DNA of 64,000 bases from Nansenia antarctica (GCA_963989245.1 OZ022351.1:23698129-23762128); one strand, 5' to 3'; shown: positions 33,506 through 46,785, numbered from the stretch's first letter. Made by a program: numbers and translations. Notes: generated from the letters alone by a model not told the origin.

Positions 33506-34261
33506 TCTCTCTGTCTGACTGTGGGGCCCAGACCGAGGGCTCCTCTCCATCTCTGCGTTTGACAGATGGCAGTTAAGCCCAGGCAGTCATATTGCTGATG
33601 GATGTGTTCTCCCTACAGGGGAACAGCCATCAGCCCTCCAGTCTAGTGTTACTGTTACCACAGCCGGCCAGGAAGTCGTCCAATGGAGACAAACACAATT
33701 GAGGGAGGTAGAGCATCCAAGAGGAGGGGGAGGAAGAAGAGGGGGGAAGGAAATGGTTCTGTGAGAGTTGGCTGCTCTTACAGGTGCATGAGTTTGTCGT
33801 CTGTGAACCTTTAAGATGTATCAAGGGGTTGGGCAGCTACATCCAAACACAATGCGTTAGCCCACTAGTGTTGAGACAGTGCTTTGGATGTTGTACATAG
33901 ACTCGAATAACAGAGTCGTCGTTTTTTTTACCCCCCCATCATTATATTGATTCCACAGGCTCTGTGACGGTAGCCTGCTAGACATGTCGATATGCACCTC
34001 CTCTGCTTCAACTCACCAGGTCCTTTCAAATAAAGTACGATTCTATTCTATTCCATTACATCGCATTTAATGTACTACATTCACTACGACTGTATCCATA
34101 ACACACTCATATGTCACCTGTATGTTACTATACAGTATATACAGTTCCTTCGTGTCCAGTAAAAGGATACAGTATGTATCCAATGGGATATAGTATGTAT
34201 CCATTAGATAATGCAAGTAACACCCAACGGTCATAAATAACGGTCCCTACATATCCTGCTA

Positions 34262-34262
34262 G

Positions 34263-34320
<58 letters not shown>

Positions 34321-34340
34321 TCTCTCTCTCCCTCTCTCTC
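34262..34340. repeat. (CT)n microsatellite
   Basis: About 75 bp of CT with one CACT interruption. Surrounding sequence 33506-34630 has no recognised gene. Confidence 0.9.
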
Positions 34341-34635
34341 GGTCCGTCTCATTGTCAGCCTGTGACAACTGTGTGTTTGACTGCTGAACACTCGGGTGCA
34401 AGGCAAGCATTAGTCAAAACCCCAGTATCCGATATGTGACACTGTGTTGTTTATAGGGTAAGAAGAGACAAGGAGAGGGAGGCACCGTAACTGCCTACAG
34501 CTTGGACAGCAGCCTTGGGGAGGGAAGAGTGAAGAGTGAAGGGGCAGTGGGATATTAAAGAGAGGGAGGAGAGGAGAAGAGAAGAGGGAGGACGGAAGGG
34601 TCCCGGGACACCCCCTGCCATGATGAGTGATGTTC

Positions 34636-34830
34636 CCAAGGGGTAGCGGTGGCCTAGTGGATAAGGAGTTAAACGGGTGATCAGAAGGTCATGAGTTCAA
34701 ATCCCATCTGGGAACGCCACCACTAATGTGCCATTGAGTAAGGCCCTTAGTTAGCCCTAAGTTACTCCAGACTGTGCCTGTAATCTCACTGTAAGTCGCT
34801 TTGGATAAGGGTGTGTAAATGGGAGAGCCC
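34636..34830 (+). mobile_element. tRNA-derived SINE with common fish tail
   Basis: The head has an A box 'gtggcctagtgg' and a B box 'gagttcaaatccc' in tRNA-like spacing. The body continues 'ccattgagtaaggccctta' and the tail 'gtaagtcgctttggataag'. About 190 bp. It is not a functional tRNA because the acceptor and anticodon parts do not fold as a standard cloverleaf and the SINE body follows directly. Confidence 0.8.
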
Positions 34831-35343
34831 TTGTTCGCCCTTCCGAGGCTGGGACTTCTGAAGTCACATTTGGAGAAGGGGCTTCAGAGGCTACAATGAG
34901 GACAAGAGGAGAGGCTGGAGAGGGGAAAAGATGGATGGATGGAGAGATAGAGGTGGGATGAGGGGAGCGAGATGGAAGGCGAGATAATAAGAAAGGGTCT
35001 GAGGTTCCTTGGTGCAAAGAACCTTCTGCAGTCTGCGGACTGCCACGCCTGCAGCGTGAAGGGTTTATTATCTTATGAGTGCACTTTGGGGGCTCGGGGA
35101 GTCACACAGGCAACGCCGCCTTCCCACCCCCCCAAAGTTTCACATGTTGTGTCCTGTAGTAAAAAAGATTTACATATCAACTTCTCTAATAGAAGCACGT
35201 ACACTTAAATGACCTATGGTGGTAGTGCGGTGGCTCCCTGGATGTGCTGCTACATCCTGAGATGAAGCATTACTGGAGAAGAAGAGCTAGTTGTCAAGCC
35301 AACTGTAGGGAACACAAGGAAAACATTTTTACCTAAAATGATA

Positions 35344-35960
35344 AAGTGGGGGAAACAAGTATTGGATACATCAACATATTTCCATTGCAGCAATTCACGT
35401 GAAATTTAGACTAGACATTGGTATTAACTCAATCCATAAAAAGTGATGTGCACTAAAGGGGAATGACACAGGAAAGAAGTATTAGACACACTAACTGAAA
35501 TTTATTGAATACTTGGTGGAGAAACCTTTGGTAGAGACTTTGTGTACAAAAAACACAGTGATAATGTACGATTTTGGCCCATTCTTCAACACAGACAGTG
35601 TTTAAATCTTGAAGATCTTCACTGTAGGTATGGTATTTCTAGAATCACATGCAGAGCCATTTCTCCTCCAAACATGGTGCGTCGTATTGTTTGCCGAAAG
35701 GTTTGATTTGACTACATTCTCCCAGTAATCTACAAGCTTCTCCAAATGTTCTGTAGCAAACTTCAAATGAGCTTCAACATGCCTTTTCTTCAGTAACGGA
35801 GTCTTCCGGGGGGGTGATCGTGAATGGAGATCTTGGCTCTTGGGCTACTCTTCTGACTAACTTTCTGACTGCCCGGTCAGAAATCTTGCGAGGAGCTCCT
35901 GTGCGTGGCCGGTTGATTAGGAGTTGAGAAATCGTCCTCAGATGACGCAGTGACCTGGGT
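35344..35960 (-). pseudogene. Tc1/mariner transposase remnant
   Basis: The plus-strand left end reads 'gtgggggaaacaagtattgg', as in the miniature element at 27827-28134. On the minus strand, fragments include RPRTGAPRKISDRAVRKLVR, which resembles the DNA-binding region of Tc1 transposases, and further on a C-terminal-like stretch. The frame is interrupted and the middle is missing, so it is inactive. Confidence 0.65.
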
Positions 35961-36008
35961 AGCCCTGCATGATAAAGTAGGACGTTATGCGACTCAGAAG
36001 TTGTGACC

Positions 36009-36168
36009 CTGTGGACTAGGGGTGGGCATCGACGATCGATAATTGATCGATAAGGATCTTGGTCGATCACAAAATAAAACATTTGGTCGACCAAATGTTT
36101 TATTTTGTGATCGACCAAGATCCTTATCGATCAATTATCGATCGTCGATGCCCACCCCTACTGTGGAC
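36009..36168. mobile_element. Perfect 144-bp palindrome with 8-bp target-site duplication (hAT-like)
   Basis: 36017-36160 consists of two 72-bp arms that are exact reverse complements with no spacer (centre 36088/36089, ggtc|gacc). It begins taggggtgggcatcgacgat. CTGTGGAC flanks it on both sides (36009-36016 and 36161-36168). The TAGGGGTG ends and 8-bp duplication match the hAT-like element at 42391-43201. Confidence 0.9.
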
Positions 36169-37850
36169 TGCTCTAGTGAGAGGTTTAATGGGCCTCACCT
36201 CAGCAAGAGGGTCACAAATGAACGCTGGGTAAATCCCCGGTTTAAAAAAAAGAATAGTCAAATGCTTACACATCTACAGAGACAGGTGACATGGCCTGTG
36301 TTACATAAAATTACATAAAATAGGCATAATGCCTATGATTTGATATCCTCCCATGCAGCTCATACTATTACATGCAAAACAGTGAGTCAGAAGGAATATG
36401 ATTCTGGTAACAATAACTGAACATTTTGACCTGATTACTAAAGGGTCTGTTCACCCACGCCGGTCTGAACTTACAACAACCTGCTGATCTATTAATCACA
36501 TTTCTACAATTGTATTCAAGGGCTGTACATTTGCATTCCCTCAAATTCTCTATTTTCCATTTTTTATTGCAATGTTACAGTACATCCAAATGGAAAGTAA
36601 GTCTACATTAACTCTTTTGACCGGCCCATTTATAGTGTATACTCCAAGACGAGATGTTAAGTCATCCATATATTATTCAAATGTTACTTTTTTAGAATAT
36701 ACTAGTCTCAAATCTCAAAGGCATTTAAATTCACTGCAGGAAACCTTAATGGTGGATGATTCTCCAAGTATGCAGTTCAGTATGTTGTCCTTTCATATAG
36801 CCCAAAAGACATATAAATATTTTGTATAAAGATTTTCTGAGAATCCCGCTTTTTAATTTTGCAAAACTGTTCTGACCCAATTTTGGGGGGTAATTACAGC
36901 GTTGGTTGGTTACTTGGTGTGAAGAATCTCCATGTGACCTAAAGGCTAAACATGCATCTCCCCTTTGGCCCCCTGTTCCAGTACATCTGATCCCAGTACG
37001 ATATATAAACCCTACTTGGCTTGCCCCAACTCACTACAGGGCTGGATGGGCTGGGATAAGAGCACTCCGGTCTTCCAGACAGGAACAGTCATCCCATGTA
37101 CATTATGTATTACCGCGGCAACCGGCTGTCTCTTTCCTAAGTTTGAAACAGAGAAATTAGGTTACACATCATCATGCGAGCGTGGTTACAAACCAACTCT
37201 GTTACACAGTACAGTTACACACCTGAAATAAGGACATGAATGCGTGAAAGTAGACACTAGTATCACAATACATCAGTGTTAAGATCATCAGGGTCTTGAC
37301 ACTAAGACCATTAGGGTATTAACTCTGATGGGCTGGTTATCTTTCAATGTATCCACACCTTCAGGCTGTCCACTCAGCATAATGGATAGTCTAGTGTCAT
37401 TTGGGTATGGCAGGGTATGCAATGCGGAAAACGCATGGTTCCAATCCCTAAAACCCCCCAAAATACATGTAGACTACCAGACACTCACTTCCCTCTCTAA
37501 TAGCACATGTAACCTGTCTCATTTAGAAAAAGCTCAAGTCGGGTAGCCTTACGCTGTCATTTTCCAGTCTAGCATCTTCGACGATCGGCTCTTCTGGGCT
37601 ACTTCTAACTAACACCGTAAACCTGGTCGCTACCTGGTTAGTTCTGAAGGATTGGTTGCATAGCAACCAAACAGCGAATTATTTGAGCCACATTCATGGA
37701 ACGGAACTCAAAATTAAGCTGAAATTAATCAAATTATCAAAACAAGTCTGAATTAGCTCTAATGGCGCTTCGTGGAACAGCCCCCAGGTGAAGTTTACCA
37801 GTATGCAGCGGATTGTTACCGTTTACCTATTTATATAGAAAGGGCATGGC
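36169..37850. other. Intergenic stretch, no gene seen
   Basis: A/T-rich sequence with short open frames that look random (36572-36829, 36906-37231). No protein family, RNA gene or clear transposon is recognised. Confidence 0.5.
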
Positions 37851-37856
37851 TCTCTC

Positions 37857-37861
37857 ACACA

Positions 37862-37908
<47 letters not shown>

Positions 37909-38192
37909 CACGGCTCACACACACAGTACACGGCTCACACACACACACACGGCTCACACACACACACACACATACATGGCTCACACACACACAGACACAG
38001 ACACAGACACAGACACAGACACACACACAGACACAGACACACACACACACACACGTACACACATACACATACACACACACACACACATACACACATACAC
38101 ATACACATACACACACAGTACACGGCTGTACACAGTACACACACAGATACACACATACATGGCTCACACACACACACACACACACACACATC
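37857..38192. repeat. Complex (CA)n microsatellite/minisatellite
   Basis: About 335 bp of CA with recurring insertions 'gtacacggct', 'gacacagacacaga' and 'tacacatacac'. Open frames on both strands are repeat translations. Confidence 0.95.
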
Positions 38193-40760
38193 TTTCTGTG
38201 AGTCCGCCCAAATTAGGAATATGATTCTTTCAGTGATTCTCTAATACCTTAGGTTTAAGACGCGATTGTAGATGTCACTACTTAGTTTTAGGCCACGTTT
38301 TGTTTAATGGGACACTCTCATGCATTTCGGGACCTTTTGAGCCCCTCAGGTCAACCCCTCTCTCGCAATGACTTTGAGTTCCGGTGTTCCTTTGTCCTCT
38401 GTGTTTACTGACTAAGCAGCTTTTACAGTGCGGGGGGGTCAAAGTGAAAACCCTGAGCTGCACGTGTGTCAGGTGTTGTTCATCACCGCTGGCTGTTTGA
38501 TCTGGAGGCCCTCGTCAAAGAGCAGCAGTGCTCGCGTGTTGAGCTGAACTGTTCCCCCTCTACTCATTGCTTTTTCAAGTGGTTTCTGAGGGACAGTTGA
38601 CGATGGCTTACTGTCATCAATGCATTCCAAGTGTTTTCATGCATTTGTAAGAATAATATTAATTATAGTTATTAGTTAGTTTTAGACTTGAATTATATAT
38701 TTATGAATAATGCCATCTGTAAGCCTCATCAACGTCAAAGAGATGAGTAAGATAAAACAGATTTTCTGTAAATTCAGGAACACTATCTGACAAGGGAACG
38801 CTATCTGACATGACACCGGCACCTCCTGATATACAAATGAAGCACTGATCCAAATTACTGTGTGTGTGTATGTGTGTATGTGTGTATGTGTGTATTGTTG
38901 TATCTACTGTACTTGTTTTTATCAGTATTATTTTTTGTAATGGGAGTGGGTTCAATGTTTTTTTCCACGCAATCTGTGAGGGATATGGGGAAACATATTT
39001 TGGATGAGGGAGGGTAATACATTTTCATATTTTAGAGGTCCGATTTCCTTCGTGTACTCCCCAGTAACCATCAGCCCCTCACTGCATATCGTCAGTCAGC
39101 CATAGTGTGGGTTTGTTTGTGTGTGCCCACATTTTAAGTGGAAGCATTCGTATTAGAGTTAACAGCCTAGGCGCCAGTATCTGCTTCGTAAAACAAGCCC
39201 ACCCAAAAAACGTTAAGCTTACTGAATCATCATCTCCTGTTGTGTGCGGTGGTATATTTACTGTGGCAACCATATACGACGCCCCCCTAGCTAGGCCCCA
39301 CCACACACACACAGACACACAAACACAAAAAAACACACACCTCAGCCCAAGTGCAAGCTGGGACACGGGTTCAGTAATTAGCTCGGCTCGGCTGGGGCTG
39401 GGGCTGGAGCTCAACGCTCAGTTGCTGAGTAATCAGAAGGTTTTACAGGTGTCGGAAACGCGTGGGTTCAGCTTCGTACTCCTGCCTCTCTGACGAATCC
39501 TTAAATGGGCATCATTAAAGCGGAGGGACACCTTCTCACCCCAGTGATGTCATTCTTTCATGTCGGAGAGAGTCTGTCTGCTTGTAGTTTGTGTTTACTG
39601 ACTAAGCAGGCTTTTTACAGCGCGGGGAGTCAGAGTGAAAAACCCTGAGCTGTACGTGTTGATCATCGCCGCCGGCTGTTTGATGTGGAGGCCCCACGTC
39701 AAAGAGGAGTAGTGCTCGGGCGCTGAACCGACACACAGAAGTGAGAGCAGACGTGATGTGCCGTGAGTCTGTGGCCTCAGGGCCAGGAAAGTGAGTCTTG
39801 TTTTTTGCACGCCTGTGAGTAAAACTCTCAAGCTGTGCCTCCAGCTCCACACAAAGGCTCCCTACTGACATTATGCTCAAATATCTCTTCATCAAAGTGA
39901 AAATAATGACTTGTTTAGAAACAGGTTATACTTTTATTTTGTAATTATAGGTCTCTCATCTCCAGTGCCAGTGTAACAGTGTAACCCTAACCCTAACCTT
40001 CTCATAGGGTGGAATCCCTAACAGATTTCCCATTGACATCAACGCAAGATGTCATCAAATGTCGGAGTTGTGCGGGAAAATCTCAAAGTTAAGAATTCTA
40101 CCCAGCTCAGTGTTTAGCTCAGTGGGCTTACACAGTCTTGTGGTGCTCAGGAGACGATCAGGAGGCGAGATGATTGCAGCATGTAGCCACAGACCAACAG
40201 GCCTCTAACCATAAGGCTATATACTAAGAGGAAATGGACCACAGGTCCCTAACCATTATAGAGGAACTGGAGCTTGGCCTCCCTCCAACAGTAAGACGGA
40301 CTCTGTAGGCTGCCGTGGAAACACTGAGAGGAAATGTTGGATTACCGCGGCGACCTCGCACCTCATTCGCCTCCACTGACACCATTCGTATTGAAAAACC
40401 GGCCGCCACCTCGACTCTCCAGGGCTCGATACACCTGCTGGCATTTCTGTCTTAAAGCTGAAGTAACATACAGCGTCTTTGTTGTTGCTGTTTGAGTTTA
40501 CTCGTCCATCGAGTCCCGCACAGCTCTCACACCAGACAGGCCGAAAGTACCATTGTTCCTTCCTACAAGAGGCTGAGCGAGAGAGAGATAAAGTGAGAGT
40601 GTGTGTGAGAGAAAGAAGGGGGGGGGGGTGGTTTCAGGCTTGACTGTGAAGAGAGAGAGAGAGGGATCGGATCGGCTCAAGAGAGAGGAGTCGGGGCAAG
40701 GTTAATTAGCACAGGTGTGGGGAGTTGTTAATTAACCTCACCCCGGCTACGCTGCCCTGA
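38193..40760. other. Intergenic stretch with a duplicated segment
   Basis: Contains two diverged copies of a segment of about 145 bp (38403-38552 and 39592-39733; see findings). The rest is unique-looking non-coding sequence with a short CA run near 39300. No gene is supported. Confidence 0.5.
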
Positions 40761-40769
40761 GCCGCTCCA

Positions 40770-40836
<67 letters not shown>
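40770..40836. repeat. (CT)n microsatellite
   Basis: About 65 bp of CT, just downstream of the paired TTAATTA motifs at 40702-40737. Confidence 0.9.
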
Positions 40837-40840
<4 letters not shown>

Positions 40841-42382
40841 TCCCCATTTTTGAAAGTCTCTGGCAGCTTCGCCCCGCTCCTTTTTGCTATGACGTCATAT
40901 CCCAGAGTCTACCTTTAAAGCATTATTTATCACTTCATCAGTACTTTTTTCCCCCTCATTTCTCTCTGTTTTCATATAAAAAGCTACAGTTTAGGAGAAG
41001 CTCTGAGAGCAGGAGAGAGAGATTCACATCCGTCTGAAACGCAGGTCCACAGAGAGACACAGTCCTAGCCATGACAAGTCTTCTAAACGAGATTCCCTGG
41101 GCGAAGCTAAGATGGGAATGCGGGTAGTAGATAAAGTGAAAAATAACCCCTGGAAATCCTTTTTTTAAATTACGACTAGTGCTGATTAATAATTTCATAC
41201 AGTTTCCTGTGATCCTGAAAAAAAGAAATCAAATGGGCTCTACAGGAAAAAAGGCAGAGCAGATTCTTCTCACTGCCAAAGGAAGTGGTTTTCACTAGAC
41301 AAGAGACATGCCTTTTTGGGTCAATTAGAATGCGATGGGAGTGAAGCGTATGCACTTCGTTCTACACTTGCCATGATGAGGTTGAAAAAAAAAACGAGTA
41401 TAATTATAGGACACAACTCAGCCTTCTCGACACATTCCATAATTCAACTATACAATAACAAACAGATTTCACAACCTATGTTGTTTTCTTTTGTGTCGCC
41501 CCTCCCCCACACAACCTCGCCACTTCCCCCTTGGTTACAGAGAAGAGAGATGAGATCATAGTTGTATTTTGGAGTGTGTAACCATCTAGCCTCAGGGCAT
41601 GTAGACTGAGGGGATCTACCTAAAACAGCTTAGTCGTGCCAACTGATGTCATACATACACCAATAAAACCTCGCACACCTAGCCTAGCCTGAACACACAA
41701 AAGTCTCAAGACTTGTTCAATACTTTTAAAAACAAGAGTAGGAGGGGGGAGACACAGTCAAGGCCAGACAATTTAGGACTTGTTTAATACTTTTAAAACA
41801 GTGGAGGAGGTTCGTCAACGAGCGAGGCCAGACAGTTAAGGCGTGTGTGTGTCATCGCGTATTGAGCCATGGATTGATCAACACGAAGGTGGGGCTCAGG
41901 CCTCACACAGAACTCTGGCTCCTGACAGACAGGGAGACGTGGAGGCTGTGTTCTGTGACTGACAGGTGGTCTTAGCTGTACCTTCTGACCCAGAGGGGGG
42001 GGTGGGGGGCGGGGGCGGTGGGGTGGTAGGGGCCTAGGGAAGGGGGCAGTTTATGTCAGTTTATATTAAGAGTGGCAGACACTATCAGATCTTTATCTGT
42101 GCATCACTACAGCAGAGAATTACCGTAAATAAGCCACAGACCCACTGCAGTTATGACAAAACTTTTTCATAACTTTAGTTTTTTTTCCAGTGTAGGAAAA
42201 ACAGAGGCTAGACACATGGATTAGGTCAAGAGTAATCAACGGCTAGATTCCTGATCCTGATTACAATTGTGGCAACGCGAAACATTACAAGGTTGATCAT
42301 ACAATAACTAAATACATAAACAAAATATATACTAGTATCAAATAGAATGGACAGTAAGTATGAATAAGATCTTTATCTGTGC

Positions 42383-42610
42383 ATCACTACTAGGGGTGTA
42401 AATCACCAGCTTCATCACGATACGATATTATATCGATTTGTTTGTATGACGATACAATGTTTGACGATATCACAATGTCAGTCACGATACGATTTCGATT
42501 CGATTCGATTCAAGATCGATATGACGATATGATCGATATGACGCGATATCAAATGCCAATCTAACACAATTATCAATTGTAATAAGTGGTAATTAACATA
42601 CAGCTCATTA

Positions 42611-42652
<42 letters not shown>

Positions 42653-43209
42653 TCAGAGAGACATCCAGTCACACACGCACACACACACACACGTCCACAC
42701 ACGTGTCACACACGTCCAGCAGGTCTGATATTGGTCTGACTGGATTCGCCTCGAAGAGTAGATGTTAAAAAATATCTTTGGTGTCCAAAACGGTCAATGT
42801 ATTCGCCCATTAGACTCCCGTTAGACGCACTCTCATTAGACGCACTCACACAAGCCGAACATTTCCGAAGATCACCGGAGATTGCCGAACGCGAGAGGAG
42901 GAGGAGCCGAGAAGTGGAGCCGAGCCAGAGTAGACAGTCACACACGGTGAATGCGAGTCACACATTGCGAACGCGAGTATGTTAACGTTCAGAGAGATGT
43001 TCCAAAATATATATTAAAAGGGATAGACTTACTGTCTCTCATCAAAAATGAAAAACATTCGTATCTTTTTCAAGTCTCTCTCTCTCTCTGCGCGCATAAG
43101 ATGACGATATATATCGATATTTTTACATTGCATCGATGTAATCAGATCGTTAGTCAATGAATCGATGCATCGATGTGAATCGATGTATCGTTACACCCCT
43201 AATCACTAC
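42383..43209. mobile_element. hAT-like non-autonomous element, 811 bp, with 8-bp target-site duplication
   Basis: Element 42391-43201 begins taggggtgta and ends tacaccccta, an inverted repeat that extends into sub-terminal 'cgatacga'/'atcgatg' repeats. ATCACTAC is duplicated exactly (42383-42390, 43202-43209). No transposase frame is visible. A CA microsatellite lies inside at 42613-42650. Confidence 0.9.
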
Positions 43210-43551
43210 TACAGCAGAGAGTTACCGTTACGTAAACCACCAGAGGCCTCTAGAAAAAGAAATACACAGTTGGTGAATGAATTGCACATGAGAAAGAAAG
43301 AAAAAAAAAGAAACATTATACAGTAAGTCAACCTGTATATGATGGGATGCTGATGCACAAAGTTTGTGAACTGGTTCCATAGGGACATGAAGAACAAATC
43401 TACTGTGACTGCAGACTACACTTATATATTCCCATTGGGCTCTTTCCCTTTTCCTCCTTTCATTCTTGGAATGTGTGAGTTAGGTGAAGGGTAAGTCGGA
43501 GGGGTGGGCGGCCACATCATGCCCCTCTGGGCAAAAGAGAGTGCAAGGGAT

Positions 43552-43640
43552 TCTCTCTCTCTCTCTCTCCCCCTCTCTCTCCCCCTCTCTCTCCCTCTCT
43601 CCCTCCCCCTCTCTCTCCCTCCCTCCCTCCCTCTCTCCCA
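43552..43640. repeat. (CT)n/(CCCT)n microsatellite
   Basis: About 90 bp of CT and CCCTCT repeats. Neighbouring sequence to 44110 shows nothing recognised. Confidence 0.9.
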
Positions 43641-44345
43641 GGTGGGCAGCTGTGAACTGTGAGACTCTTCTCCCTGGCCCCTCACCTCGCCCACTGCTTT
43701 CCCTCCCAGCCAGCCAGTCAGGGCACTGCGCCGCTCACAGAGGGTGGAGGAGAAGGACATGTCTGGTCTAAAGCTGATTCCCTGGGGTGGCGGTGTGTGG
43801 TGTGGGGGGGGGTGAAGAATGACTTCATGAATGACGAAAACTCTCCATCTGTGGTTCTAAACTTCCTTTTTCGTTGGGATTTCGTTGGATTTCAAGTAAT
43901 GTAAATAGTGTGGTTTGTTGTACAACACAGAGTTTCTCAATGCTGGTGGTGATTAATAACTTCACTGGGGAAAATCACTCAGTCGTTGCATCCTGAATCT
44001 CACTTCTCCAACAGTCACCGAATGAAGACAAAACATATACAGCTACTATGATCTATGATACAATTATGTGGTTAAATGAGTGTAAGTGGGGTACTTGAGT
44101 CAACGCAACCAGTAATCCGCTACAGTTATGACAAAACTTTTTCATAACTTTTGTTTTTTTCCAGTGTAGGAAAAACAGAGGCTAGACACATGGATTAGGT
44201 CAAGAGTAATCAACGGCTAGATTCCTGATCCTGATTACAATTATGGCAACGCGGAACATTACAAGGTTGATCATACAATAAATAAATAAATAAACCAAAT
44301 ATATACTAGTATCAAATAGAATGGACAGTAAGTTCAATAATAATT

Positions 44346-45452
44346 AAAACGTTAATAATAATAATAATAATAATAATAAACATCATTTATAAAACAAGAA
44401 CACAAAAATATGGCGAGAACAAATAAACACAACAGCATAAATTAAAATAAATTAAAACAAATGAGTAGAAATACATTTAATAAAATAAAAACGTCTTTAA
44501 TGGATGAAGCGCAAAAGATGGATTAGCTAAAAGCCTTCCGGTAAAGGTAGGTCTTTTAGCTGAGTTGGTGAGTTGATGTGACTAAACCTGGCATCACCAG
44601 AACGATCGGAGATGAGAGATACAGAAATATTGGGATCGAATGACTCTCTTCTCACATACTGTGTATAAGCTATGACAAAAAACACTCCATCAAGCCGCTC
44701 TCCCGACACGGCTCGCCAAATAGCTTCTCGTTTGTCGTCAGGCCCTGCCAATAAAGAGCTGGGGAATTCTAGAGAGCACTTAACATAGCAACAGTTCAAA
44801 TCATAGGCCCCACCAAGTGAAGAAAGTAGTTACTAATATTGTTGTTTTAATAATGGGCTTTGAACAGGAAGGATGGTCAGCGTCTATCAAGCTGTCTTAC
44901 TCAGAGGGGCGCTGCGTTATCCCACCCAGCTAAGAGGGTGAGTCATAGACTACATTGGTAGTGAGAGTGAGGTAGGGCCGCGTAAGCCCCCTGAATCAGA
45001 CAGACCCTTTGAGGTGTCATGCGGCTGGATCTGGGATGTGTCAAACTCTGGGGGAGCTACATGCACGCAAGCATGCATAGACGCAGGCGCATGGCGGTCA
45101 CAGTTATTATGTTAGTTTTTTTCCAATGTGTGTTGAGTCAAAGCTAGCCAATCTTAAGGGATACTCATACACACACACACAGACGCACACATACACGTGC
45201 ATCTACACGCGCATATCAAAACAAAGGACAGTTTATTACCGTTAGACAGCATATGGGCCGTAAAAAATCCCCCCGGGTGTGTGTGTGTGTGTGTGTGTGT
45301 GTGTCTGTGTGTGTGTGTGGTGTGTGTGTGGAAGAAGCTTGTCATGGAGCCATCGGCTTTCGGAAACAGTTTTAAGCTGTCTGGGTTCCCTACACCGTCA
45401 CACACAGCTGTGTTGGAGAATGCCGTTACCCCCACCCCACCCTCTTCATCTG

Positions 45453-45492
<40 letters not shown>

Positions 45493-46610
45493 CGCGTCCG
45501 GTTCTCTCTCTTTCTCACTTGCTATCTTCCTCTCTCACTCTCAACTCTCTTTCCATTTCCTTCTTCCTCCCCCTCTTCTTCTCCATCCTACTCCTATGGT
45601 TCATCTCTCTCCATCCTACAACAGAAAGGTCTACAGTAATGGGGTTTCCAGCAGGTCTATCCATCTCAGTGAGGTCACCAGTGCTAAAAAGGTCAGGGAC
45701 CTGAGTGTACAAGTTCATAATGTCTTTGTCGTCCATCCGCCCGCCCGCCCCCCCACCCCCACTCCCCCTCTTTCACTACTTTCTCTCCTCTCTGCATTTG
45801 TTCAGCTTACCTTACTAGAACCCTTATTACAGCTACAACAACACACCACCACAACCTTTATTAAGTTGTTAATAAGTCATTTCTGGGAGGAACAAATTCT
45901 TAACAATAACATTTGTACAACATGTTTATTATTATTTTATTCACCTAAGATTTATGGCCTCACCTAGTCTGTTTCACAACATAGCTCAAATGTTTTAATG
46001 TCAGTTGCATATTTACAGACGCAATTCAGACTTATAGACTTTCTGGTAACGTGCCCGTTTCCCAAGCAGCTACACTACACCCCTGTCCAAGTCCTATACC
46101 GAACGCTGCGTATAAATAAACAGGCGCCGAGAAACATTCATAAAGCATAAAGATGTTTTCCCTTTGGGTGGGGTCTCATCACTAAAGCAAGCCAGACACA
46201 CATTAGACACACTTCTACAGTACCTTTCCAACAGGCTTGGGGGACTGAAGACACACTGTCAATTTGGGTCCAAGTGTATCATCACTATAGCTCAGCCAAC
46301 CCACATTGTAGCCTGGCATGGACTGTGAAATAGAACCATGGCTATGGTTTAAATGGATGGTCCTTTAACCTGGGACAGACTCAGGACATATAAACATGCA
46401 GAGGCCTCCGAGGAACAACAAACACTATTGGCATAGTGAAGTGTTTTTTTATTATTCTGTAGACAGACTTCCACTTACACTAGGTGGGCTGTTTATACAA
46501 GCAACATTTCCACAGCAATAGGAACACAACACATTGAGGCTGTCAGTTGGGACGTGATGTGGCCAGACAGACCCTGCTCTCTCTATTGCCTCTCTCTTCC
46601 ACTTTTCGTC
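44346..46610. other. Intergenic stretch with small repeats
   Basis: Includes an (AAT)n run at 44355-44378, GT repeats at 45278-45330 and CT repeats at 45454-45489. A 90-codon minus-strand frame at 44799-44527 is not recognised and has no supporting context. Confidence 0.45.
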
Positions 46611-46613
46611 TTC

Positions 46614-46785
46614 GTCTCTCACCTACTCTCTCTCTCTCTCTCTCTCTCTCTTCTTGTCTGTCTCTCACCTACTCTCTTTCTCTCTCTTCTTGTCTGTCTC
46701 TCTCTCTCTCTTCTTGTCTGTCTGTCTCTCACCTACTCTCTTTCTTTCTCTCCCACATCTTGTCTTTGTCTCTCACTTACTGTCT
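46614..46785. repeat. (CT)n-rich repeat with 'ctcacctactctc' unit
   Basis: CT tracts alternating with 'tcttgtctgtctctcaccta', three or four loose copies. Confidence 0.85.

Larger units (their letters stand above)
42085..44345. repeat. Local duplication, second copy expanded and interrupted
   Basis: Block 1 (42091-42360) runs from 'gatctttatctgtgcatcac' through 'gccacagaccc' to 'aatggacagtaag'. Its start recurs at 42369-42390 and 43202-43225 (split by a hAT element), and its remaining about 210 bp recurs at 44128-44333 with few differences ('gttatgacaaaactttttca', 'ctagacacatggattaggtc'). The second copy has about 0.9 kb more between its two parts. Confidence 0.8.

Noticed and set aside
44527..44799. 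Minus-strand 90-codon frame with mixed composition
   Set aside because: It looks more protein-like than most, but no family is recognised, no splice partners are apparent and it lies between repeats. Could be a decayed transposon piece; not called.
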